This document shows, piece by piece, positions 52,171 to 59,341 of a DNA stretch of 64,000 nucleotides (its first letter is position 1; every line of letters starts with the position of its first letter). A model generated the notes under the pieces. The model was not told the origin of the DNA. It made no database searches and saw only the letters and a program-made list of their open reading frames with translations. Origin of the DNA: DAOUBP01 sp034432655 (GTDB taxonomy: Bacteria > Chloroflexota > Anaerolineae > CG2-30-64-16); the NCBI GenBank assembly GCA_034432655.1, contig DAOUBP010000053.1, forward strand, positions 1 to 64,000. Direction: 5' to 3'. Both the position numbers and the translations under genes were made by a program.

Positions 52171-54801
52171 TCATTGCAAAAACACTTCCCCCATCCGCCT
52201 CGCAGCGCGGCGGCTCACCGCCCAACCGCCGGCCAATCCTGCGCCTGTCAGCGCGCCGAACCCGGCTGCCTGGGCCAGCGCCAATCCCAGGCTCCCCTGA
52301 TGGGTCAGGTTGGGGGCCCATTCGAAACCGGTCAGCCAGCTGAACAGCCCGAGGACCAGGCCGACAATGGCCATGCCCGCAGCGGCGGCGGCGGCCTGCC
52401 GGCGGCCAGGCTGGCCCCACGCCCACGCCAGGCCGGCCGCCAGGCCGATCCCTTGCAGCGGCCCGCCGACGAAGTAGCGGATCAGCAGGCGGGGCAGATG
52501 CGGCGCCAGGTCGCTGACGTACGCGGCCTCGGCTGGGATGCCCACTGCCAGTCCCAGGGTGAAGCCCAGCGCCACCGCAGCGGCCGAGCGCAGGGACAGA
52601 TGACGGCCTGAGGCTTCAGCCGCAGGCGCCAGAAAGCGGGCGACCAGCACCAGCACCGCGCCGAGCAACGCCCCCAGCGCGGCCGAGGCCAGGCTGGCCG
52701 CAAACGCCAACAGCACGACGCGGGATGTCAGGCCGACGAGCAACAGCTGCATCAGCGCACCCCGGACGGCATAGGCAACTGCGCCGCCCAACGCTGCGCC
52801 GGCCGCCTCGACGGCGATCGTCCGCCAGGCGGCCCGGAAGCGCAAGAGCAGCCCGCCTGTTGCAACTGCAGCCCGCAAGACCGGCGAGGGGAGTTCGGGC
52901 AGCGTAGCCCCGGCCGCCTGAATCCACGCAAGGGCCTCGGCCCTGCGCCAGCCGGGCGAGCGCTGCCCCGCACGGCTCACAGGTCCGCCTGGCCCGGGTT
53001 GATTCGAGGCCAGCAAACTCTGGGACACGGCCGCCGGGCCGAGGCTCGCCAGGGCCAGGGCGGCGGTATGGCGCACCTCGGCTGAGGTTGCGGTCAAGGC
53101 AGCCCGGCCCAGGGGATCAGGCGCCACCTCTGCCGGGCCGTTGGGCGCGCCCGGGGCGGATGCAGCCGCCTGCGTCAGCGGGATCACCCCCAAGACCTGG
53201 CCGAGCTGGATCGCTTGGGGGTCAAGGCCGCCGGCCGGGCCCCCGCGTTGCAGCACAGCGAGCAGGCGTTGGCTGTCCTCATGGTCGCTCAACGTGCGCA
53301 GCCAGCGGCCGGGGTCAAGACCGGCGGCTACTGCGCTGCGCAGCACCAGGCCACGCAGGCCGGCGGTCATGGCCAGCGCACCCAGACAAGGCTCGATCCG
53401 CCCGAGACGGGCGCGATCCAGCAAAGGGGGCGGATGCTCTGCGCTGTCTGACCCTGCCCTGAGCCGCGCCCAGGCCAGCCAGTCGCTCCACCCGTGCTCC
53501 AGCGCGTCTTCGGCTGCCCGGCGCTCGGCCTCGGCAGGGTCAAACCAGCGGAGCACCGCCTGAGCCATGGTAGGATGGGCAACGCTGAAGGCCAGCTCGG
53601 CGCGCGAGGTGAGGAGAGAACGGCGCTGGAGCGTCTCCAACACCTGGGTTACCTCGGCCAGCGGCCGGCCAAAGCGTTGGGCTGCCTCGGCCGGCGAGAT
53701 AAAAGCCGGTTCGCCGCCGGCTGTGACCATGGTCTTCAGCAGCGCCCGGGCCAGTTCATAGCGCGGCGGATCAGGGAACTCCTCGCTGAGCGCCCGGCTC
53801 AGGTAGCCACCCAGGATGCCCTGGCGGCCCCCCAGTTCCTCATAAAGCCGCTGGCCGATGAACTGCTGGCCCCGTGCGCGCGCCTCATCGTACAGGATTT
53901 TGCAGACGATCTGCAGATGTGACGGATCAATGCAATGTTCGCCACGGCCGGGAAGGGCCAGGTCGGGCAACAGGCAGTGGTCGAGAAAATGCGTGTCGAA
54001 CACCATGGGCGGCTCCAGGCCGTCCAGCGGGGCCAATACTGCGGCACGCGCGCCCGCGGCGGTCAGCAAGTCCAGCGCCACTACGTGATGATAGATGTCC
54101 GGCACAGCGGGGTCGTCGGCCGGTCCTTGAAAGTACGCCAGCTGCCCCTGGCTCCGTTGGCGGATACTGATCAAAATACAGGCGGGCAGCGTGAACTCGG
54201 CCAGGCGGAAGCGCGCCATTTCGGCACGAAAACGTTCACGTCCCGCAACGGTCAAGTCAGGATCGGTGAAGAAGCGTTCGAAGTGGTCGAGGATCAGGAC
54301 CACAGGACGGTCCAGGTCGCGTTGTACAGCAGCTACCAGGCCGGTCAGGTCGGTCACGCCGGCCAGGTCAACAGTGAACTGTTCCCGGGCGGCCACCAGC
54401 GCGTTGATCAACCCTTCGGTGGGCTGCGTGTAATCGCGGGCCAGCAAAGCCAGATAGCCCCGTGTCATCAGCCGTGGGATCAGACCGGCCTGCAAGAGCG
54501 AGGTCTTGCCCACCCCCAGCGGCCCCTGCAGGACGACCACCCGGTGGGCCAGCACCTCCCTTTCCAGCCGGTCCAGGTCAGCCTCGCGACCGGCATAGAC
54601 GGCGGCATCTAACAGGTCATAACTGTCCAGGAAGCGATAGGGTGCACGCCGCCGGTCCCGGTATGCCTGCCAGTCCACCTGTCCGGCCGCGGCACGCAGC
54701 AGGTAGACGTGCGTCTCCCACTTCACCCCGCCGAAAACATCGGCATGGATTTGGGTGTTATCGCCGAACTCATAACGGATCGAACCGGGGTCGTCCGGCA
54801 T
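52171..54801 (-). CDS. STAND-type ATPase with C-terminal membrane domain
   Basis: 876 residues. Residues 8-31 (YEFGDNTQIHADVFGG) form a small beta motif like the CHAT tail. The nSTAND NTPase follows: Walker A GPLGVGKT (93-100), Walker B VVLILDHFERFF (Asp172), ILISIRQRSQGQ sensor region, then winged-helix and helical regions (AEVTQVLETLQRRSLLTS; AELAFSVAHPTMAQAVLRWF). From about 690 there are about six hydrophobic helices. STAND ATPases act as switches that oligomerise on a signal. Start ATG 54801 follows GGGAG. First gene of the CHAT operon. Confidence 0.8.
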   Translation of the reverse strand: MPDDPGSIRYEFGDNTQIHADVFGGVKWETHVYLLRAAAGQVDWQAYRDRRRAPYRFLDSYDLLDAAVYAGREADLDRLEREVLAHRVVVLQGPLGVGKTSLLQAGLIPRLMTRGYLALLARDYTQPTEGLINALVAAREQFTVDLAGVTDLTGLVAAVQRDLDRPVVLILDHFERFFTDPDLTVAGRERFRAEMARFRLAEFTLPACILISIRQRSQGQLAYFQGPADDPAVPDIYHHVVALDLLTAAGARAAVLAPLDGLEPPMVFDTHFLDHCLLPDLALPGRGEHCIDPSHLQIVCKILYDEARARGQQFIGQRLYEELGGRQGILGGYLSRALSEEFPDPPRYELARALLKTMVTAGGEPAFISPAEAAQRFGRPLAEVTQVLETLQRRSLLTSRAELAFSVAHPTMAQAVLRWFDPAEAERRAAEDALEHGWSDWLAWARLRAGSDSAEHPPPLLDRARLGRIEPCLGALAMTAGLRGLVLRSAVAAGLDPGRWLRTLSDHEDSQRLLAVLQRGGPAGGLDPQAIQLGQVLGVIPLTQAAASAPGAPNGPAEVAPDPLGRAALTATSAEVRHTAALALASLGPAAVSQSLLASNQPGPGGPVSRAGQRSPGWRRAEALAWIQAAGATLPELPSPVLRAAVATGGLLLRFRAAWRTIAVEAAGAALGGAVAYAVRGALMQLLLVGLTSRVVLLAFAASLASAALGALLGAVLVLVARFLAPAAEASGRHLSLRSAAAVALGFTLGLAVGIPAEAAYVSDLAPHLPRLLIRYFVGGPLQGIGLAAGLAWAWGQPGRRQAAAAAAGMAIVGLVLGLFSWLTGFEWAPNLTHQGSLGLALAQAAGFGALTGAGLAGGWAVSRRAARRMGEVFLQ

Positions 54802-55027
54802 ACCTGTCTCCCGTCTGGCGGCCGTTCCCATGCTGCACAGCCGTCGCACAAATACTATACCACCGCAGGCCGGTCAGCGCAAGCGTTGCGCGAAAATTGC
54901 CCCATGAAGAAGAAACTGGAATGCACAACACTATACAAACCCAAAACATAGTTTATACTTCGTTCAAAGTTTGCAAAACGTTGTCGGCACGCTTCGACAA
55001 CCATCAACAAAACCTCAGGAGAAAAAC

Positions 55028-55840
55028 ATGAAGATCAGCGGTATGTTTCGTGGGTTGATGGCTCTGGCCATCGTAGCAGGCTTGTTGCTCAGCGCCACCA
55101 GCGCTTTTGCAGCCGGCCCCCGTGTACGTGTGGTGCATGCATCCCCCGATGCGCCGGCGGTGGATGTGCTGGTCAATGGGAACGTGGCGTTCAGCAACGC
55201 CCCCTTCAAGGGCATCACGCAGTACGCCTCCCTGGCGGCGGGCTCCTATGATGTGAAAGTCGTCCCGACCGGCGCGACCGAGCCGGCAGTCATCTCCGCC
55301 AACCTGACGCTGGAGGCGGACAAGGACTACACCGTGGTGGCGGTGGGCAAGCTGGCCGACATCGAGCCGCTGGTGCTGATTGACAATAACAGCGCCCCGG
55401 CGCCGGGCAAGGCCCATGTGCGCTTTGTGCATGCTTCCCCTGATGCTCCCGCAGTGGATATCGCGGTCAAGGGTGGCCCGGTTTTGTTCAGCAATGTTGC
55501 TTTCAAGGGTGTTGGGGATTATCTGCCTGTGGATGCGGGGACGTACGATCTTGAGGTGCGGCTGGCGGGCACCAGCACGGTCGCCTTGGACGTCGCCGGC
55601 TTGAAACTGGACGCTGGTACGGTGTACACCGTTTTCGCTATGGGCCTGGCCGGAGGCCAGCCTGCCCTGACTGCCGTGCCGAACGTTGATGCGACGTCCA
55701 GCCCAGCGGTCTTGCCGACCACCGGCGCTGGCATCAGCCCGATCTGGATCCTGGTCTTCGCGGGCAGTGCCCTGATCGCCCTGGGCGGTGGCCTGCGCAT
55801 GCGCCCCAACCTGGTGCGCGTAGAGCGAACCAATAGATAG
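55028..55840 (+). CDS. secreted DUF4397 repeat protein with LPTTG-type anchor
   Basis: 270 residues. Signal peptide (cleavage near AFA-AG at 28), two DUF4397 units that both begin with VR-V/F-VHASPDAPAVD (about 33-120 and 131-225), and a C-terminal LPTTG (229-233) followed by one helix and a basic tail, the layout of a sortase substrate. No sortase is in the window. Start ATG 55028 follows AGGAG. An AT-rich leader (54880-55020) with a TATACT at 54954 probably holds the promoter. Confidence 0.85.
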   Translation: MKISGMFRGLMALAIVAGLLLSATSAFAAGPRVRVVHASPDAPAVDVLVNGNVAFSNAPFKGITQYASLAAGSYDVKVVPTGATEPAVISANLTLEADKDYTVVAVGKLADIEPLVLIDNNSAPAPGKAHVRFVHASPDAPAVDIAVKGGPVLFSNVAFKGVGDYLPVDAGTYDLEVRLAGTSTVALDVAGLKLDAGTVYTVFAMGLAGGQPALTAVPNVDATSSPAVLPTTGAGISPIWILVFAGSALIALGGGLRMRPNLVRVERTNR

Positions 55841-55873
55841 CTTCTCTTCTCTCCTCCTTGTGGGTGTGGTGTG

Positions 55874-55904
55874 CATGAGGGCCGGATGGGGACCGGCCCT
55901 CATG
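55874..55904. terminator. bidirectional terminator
   Basis: CATGAGGGCCGG pairs perfectly with CCGGCCCTCATG around a 7-base loop; TGCTTT follows on the plus strand. It lies between convergent genes. Confidence 0.8.
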
Positions 55905-55933
55905 TGCTTTAACAGGCGATGTGCCGTTGGAGA

Positions 55934-56560
55934 TCAGGGGATGCGGAGTTCCTGGCCGGGGCGGATCAGCCGGGGATCTTTAATCTTGTCTTTGTTAGCT
56001 TCAAAGATCTCAGGCCAGCGCGCTGCGTTGCCGTAAACAGCCTGGGCGATAGCGCTCAAGCTGTCCCCGGGCTTGACGACATAGGTGCGAGCGGGCGCTT
56101 CCGCCGCCACCGTGCGGGCGGCCGGCGCGGCCTGGACCCGCAACGCCTCAACCTCGGCCTGCGCGGCCTTCAGAGCAGCCTGCAATTCGGCGATCTGGCG
56201 GTCTTTCTCCACCAACGCCACGTTTTTCTCGGCTACTTCCGAGCGCTGGGCCGCCAGCTCGCGATCTTTCTCCGACAGTTTGACGCGCAGGTCGGTCAGC
56301 TCACGTTCTTTTTGAACCAGTTGGACGCGCATTTCGGCCAACTGTGCCTCAACCTTTTTGGTGGCTTCAGCCACCGCTTTTTGTACCTCAGCCGCTTTGG
56401 TGTCGGCGGCTTCAGCAACCCGTTGTGCCTGTTCTTCGATACGATCGGGCATGGTCTGGGCCGCCGGTTTGACCTGGCCCTCGGCTTGCGCCTTCTTTTC
56501 CTCGGCTGCGCCGCGCAGCGCATCACCGACGCGATCCAGCAAAGACTTGGGTTCTGCCAT
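55934..56560 (-). CDS. coiled-coil LysM protein
   Basis: 208 residues. A long Ala/Glu/Lys/Gln-rich coiled coil (about 20-140) precedes a C-terminal LysM: TYVVKPGDSLSAIAQAVYGN ... RLIRPGQELRIP, complete to the end. No signal peptide, as in cytosolic LysM/BON-type (YgaU-like) proteins. Start follows AGGAGGAT. Confidence 0.8.
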   Translation of the reverse strand: MAEPKSLLDRVGDALRGAAEEKKAQAEGQVKPAAQTMPDRIEEQAQRVAEAADTKAAEVQKAVAEATKKVEAQLAEMRVQLVQKERELTDLRVKLSEKDRELAAQRSEVAEKNVALVEKDRQIAELQAALKAAQAEVEALRVQAAPAARTVAAEAPARTYVVKPGDSLSAIAQAVYGNAARWPEIFEANKDKIKDPRLIRPGQELRIP

Positions 56561-56646
56561 CAGAAAATCCTCCTGTAGTTTTACTCTGCGCCGTTCGCGA
56601 AATAGATGCCGCGTTACGGCCGCGAAATGGTGATATCCCGGTTGCC

Positions 56647-56910
56647 TCAGCGCCGTGACCTGGCCAGAAGGCCGAAGAGGAACTTCGCGCCGAGGATGAA
56701 GAGCAACGATCCCAGAAAAGTAGGGATCAGGTAAACACCGAAGATGAACGGGCCGAACTGCCCCAGCAAAAGCTGGCCGATGTAACCGCCGATCATGCCG
56801 GCCACGATGTTGCCCAACCAGCCGTAGGGCAGATTGGTGCGCGTAATGCGTTCAACAATGGCGACGATGATGATCGTGACGATCAGGGCGCCGATCCAGC
56901 CGAGCAACAT
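56647..56910 (-). CDS. GlsB/YeaQ/YmgE-family small membrane protein
   Basis: 87 residues, three helices. GWIGALIVTIIIVAIVERI, GWLGNIVAGMIGGYIGQLLL and LGSLLFILGAKFLFGLL match the stress-linked transglycosylase-associated family, whose function is unproven. Strong AAAGGAGG ribosome site. Confidence 0.85.
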   Translation of the reverse strand: MLLGWIGALIVTIIIVAIVERITRTNLPYGWLGNIVAGMIGGYIGQLLLGQFGPFIFGVYLIPTFLGSLLFILGAKFLFGLLARSRR

Positions 56911-56939
56911 ACTTCCTCCTTTATCTTATCACCCTGCGA

Positions 56940-56990
56940 CATTCACATCGAACGCGCGAATGTCAGGTTGCGGAATGAATTCCGCGTTAC
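56940..56990 (+). repeat. 51-base dispersed repeat (copy 1)
   Basis: Ends in GAATGAATTCCGCGTTAC and matches 62556-62607 over its whole length at roughly four bases in five. Shorter pieces occur at 8413-8432 (inverted) and 16339-16350. Confidence 0.7.
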
Positions 56991-57018
56991 GCCCGAACGA
57001 TGACGAAACAAGGCACGG

Positions 57019-57417
57019 CTAAAGCAGGGCCACGATGAGCCCGAACGCAGCGGCGATCAGCGGCAGGGCCAGCAACATGCCACCGCACCCGATGCAGCCT
57101 TTCTTCTGCATAACCTCGCCCGGCGAGTAGTAGCGTTTCTTCCTGGGCGTCTCTGAAGCCGGGCGCAACGGCGTCGGTTCAGATGTCTCCGGGAAGGCAG
57201 GCTCGAAGCCGGCCGGGCTCTGCGCAGGCGCCGGTCGGGGTTCGGCGGACCTGTCGGCGCGGCGGATGCGGTCGCCCGCCTGGCCAGCGCCAAAACCGCT
57301 TTCTGCCTCCAAAGCGCCGAAGTCGGGGCGATCTGTGCCTGTCCCCTCCCTCGCAGTGAAGCTCTCTTCGCCGGCCTCAAAGCCACCAGATTGTGCTTTG
57401 CGTTTGAAATCCGACAT
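57019..57417 (-). CDS. hypothetical protein with C-terminal membrane helix
   Basis: 132 residues. The first 95 are polar and probably disordered (Gly/Glu then Pro/Arg rich). KKRYYSPGEVMQKKGCIGCG precedes a single hydrophobic helix at the C-terminus. CxxCG next to the helix could bind metal or be acylated. No family recognised. Start after AGGAGGAAG. Confidence 0.65.
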   Translation of the reverse strand: MSDFKRKAQSGGFEAGEESFTAREGTGTDRPDFGALEAESGFGAGQAGDRIRRADRSAEPRPAPAQSPAGFEPAFPETSEPTPLRPASETPRKKRYYSPGEVMQKKGCIGCGGMLLALPLIAAAFGLIVALL

Positions 57418-57892
57418 GGGCGCCTTCCTCCTGTGTCCTTCTTTTGGGATGCCTGTGGGCCGGCTGGCCCAAAGTTACTGCACATAGTATCCTCTTCTTA
57501 CCTTACAAGCAAGATGACGGCACACGATCGGCGGGCGAGCGCGCTTATTGAAAGTAACTGTTCACCTTTACCACGAAATGCCCCTGCAGGCTGGGACGGG
57601 GCCTCTTTCAGGGGTAGGGTCTTGTGTCGGATCAGGCCCCCACATCCCCTTCAACCCTCTTCGCCCCCACAAAGCAGGGGTGAAGAGGGAGACAAAAGTC
57701 GGTCGGGGTTCTTGGCGGCGGATTCGCCGCCGCCAAGAACCCCGATTTGAAGGATTTCCCTCACCCCAAGCTGCAGTGCGACCTGGGGAGGGGACCAGGG
57801 GGTGGGGCAAACTGCGGCAACGCAAAAAACCTATCCCTGAAAGGGCAAGACGCATCCATGCGAACACACGGGGGAAAGGTAAACACTCACCT
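57418..57892. repeat. gene-free stretch filled with palindromic repeats
   Basis: No credible gene. It contains a 19-base perfect stem (57703-57721 with 57727-57745, arms starting TCGGGGTTCTTGG) and a second hairpin CCCTCTTC...GAAGAGGG (about 57656-57690). A piece near 57597-57625 vaguely resembles the CCCCCTTTCAGGG core of the repeats at 2841 and 32201. Confidence 0.6.
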
Positions 57893-57921
57893 TTGACATG
57901 ACTCATCCGTCACACTATAAT
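57893..57921 (+). promoter_or_regulatory. consensus sigma70 promoter for a small membrane protein
   Basis: TTGACA (57893-57898), 17 bases, TATAAT (57916-57921): exact consensus, 36 bases before the ATG at 57957. Confidence 0.88.
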
Positions 57922-57956
57922 TGTGATCAACTGTATACTTGCTGAAAGGTTTTCGG

Positions 57957-58079
57957 ATGGCACGTCGCAAATCTGGGTCCCGAGACTGGCGGGTAACCGC
58001 CTTCCTGGTCGTTTCTTTGATTATCGTGCTCAGCATGATCCTGGCCATGATCGTGCCTGGGATCTTCACGCCGAGCTGA
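57957..58079 (+). CDS. 40-residue single-pass membrane protein
   Basis: MARRKSGSRDWRV is a basic N-terminus, followed by one hydrophobic helix (FLVVSLIIVLSMILAMIV) and a short IFTPS tail; stop TGA 58077-58079. AAAGG lies 8 bases before the ATG and a perfect promoter drives it. The charge pattern predicts the N-terminus inside. Function unknown; the EamA gene begins 5 bases later, so the two may work together. Confidence 0.75.
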   Translation: MARRKSGSRDWRVTAFLVVSLIIVLSMILAMIVPGIFTPS

Positions 58080-58083
58080 GCAG

Positions 58084-58971
58084 ATGGGGGGTGAGCACGG
58101 CGCCGCTGCGCCCCACGCGGGCACGGCCGGCCGGACCGGTGTGTTGCTGGCCGTTGCCGCGGTGTCGGCGTTCTCAACTGCGCCGGTGTTGGTGCTGTGG
58201 GCCGCGCCTCTCAGCGCCTTCGAGATCACCCTGGGCCGCCTGGTCACCGGGGCAGCTGCAATCTGGGTGCTGGCGCAGCTGAACCGGCAGCCCCATCTGC
58301 CCGCGCGCACGGACCTGGCGCGCTTCGCAGGGATCGGTTTCATCACCGCGCTGCATTTCATCTGCTACATCGCCTCCCTCAACTTCACCACCATTGCCCA
58401 TGCCCTGGCCCTGGTGTACACCGCGCCGATCTTCGTTGCCTTGTTCTCGGCCTGGTTCCTCAAGGAGCCCATTGCACCGCGCAAATGGATCGGTGTGCTG
58501 GTCACTGTGGCAGGGATCGCCGTCCTGGCAGGGTTCGAGCCGCGGCTGAACAGCCGGATGGTCATCGGGGACCTGCTGGCGTTGGTTTCAGCGGTGACGT
58601 ATGCTCTGTATTCGATTGCGGGGCGTTCGCAACGGGCCCGCTATCCGTTGTTCACCTACGCCGGCACGGTCTATGGCCTGGCTGCGCTGTGGGCGTTGCC
58701 GGCCGCTGTGGCAAGCTTTACGCCTGCGGGCTATACCTGGCGGTCGGTAGCAGCGTTGCTGGGGGCCGGGCTGATCCCTTTGGCGGCCGGGCACACGCTG
58801 TATAACGCCGCATTACGCCGCGCGCACGCAACCACTGCCAACTTGATCGCCACCCAGGAGGTGACCGGGGGCATGATCCTGGGCGCGCTGCTGTTGGGAC
58901 AGGTGCCGCAGGCCAATGAGATCGCCGGCGCGTTGGTGGCGCTGATCGGGATCGCGCTGGTGTTGGTGTGA
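58084..58971 (+). CDS. EamA/DMT-family transporter
   Basis: 295 residues with ten helices in two EamA repeats (LWAAPLSAFEITLGRLVTGA; ALYSIAGRSQRARYPLFTYA; and a C-terminal TANLIATQEVTGGMILGALL). Substrate unknown, usually a metabolite exporter. Probably expressed from the promoter at 57893. Confidence 0.88.
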   Translation: MGGEHGAAAPHAGTAGRTGVLLAVAAVSAFSTAPVLVLWAAPLSAFEITLGRLVTGAAAIWVLAQLNRQPHLPARTDLARFAGIGFITALHFICYIASLNFTTIAHALALVYTAPIFVALFSAWFLKEPIAPRKWIGVLVTVAGIAVLAGFEPRLNSRMVIGDLLALVSAVTYALYSIAGRSQRARYPLFTYAGTVYGLAALWALPAAVASFTPAGYTWRSVAALLGAGLIPLAAGHTLYNAALRRAHATTANLIATQEVTGGMILGALLLGQVPQANEIAGALVALIGIALVLV

Positions 58972-59009
58972 GATGACGAACTGATAGCCTGGTAGATTGG
59001 GGGACGACG

Positions 59010-59312
59010 ATGGCAAAACCTGTAGATTGTCCGTATTTCTTCGGTGATTATCATCGCGGCCGCGAGATAGAGAAGTGCCGCCTCATCGAGCGCAACCGGG
59101 AGAACCGGCGGCCCTGGCGCCGGGCGTTGTGTGACACGTGCCCGGTGCCAGGGATCTTGCGCGAGACGACCTGCCGACATCTGGCGCTGGAAGCTACGGT
59201 GGAGCGCAAATGGGGCCTGCTCGACCGCGTGTCGGTGTACGCCATTTGCACCGAGCACATTATCGAGCTGAAAGACCCCAGGCGCTGTCCGCAATGCGAG
59301 GAGCAAAAGTAG
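59010..59312 (+). CDS. small cysteine-rich protein, unknown function
   Basis: 100 residues, eight Cys (positions 7, 23, 41, 44, 55, 80, 93, 96), including CDTC and a C-terminal CPQC. This may be a zinc or iron-sulfur site. No family recognised. GGGGGA precedes the ATG. It meets the selenoprotein gene tail to tail. Confidence 0.6.
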   Translation: MAKPVDCPYFFGDYHRGREIEKCRLIERNRENRRPWRRALCDTCPVPGILRETTCRHLALEATVERKWGLLDRVSVYAICTEHIIELKDPRRCPQCEEQK

Positions 59313-59313
59313 A

Positions 59314-59332
59314 GCAACTCCTGGGGAGTTGC
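59314..59332. terminator. palindrome between convergent genes
   Basis: GCAACTCC and GGAGTTGC around three bases, two bases after the plus-strand stop; another member of the family seen at 35224 and 44347. Likely acts as a terminator here. Confidence 0.6.
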
Positions 59333-59341
59333 CCTACCTGG

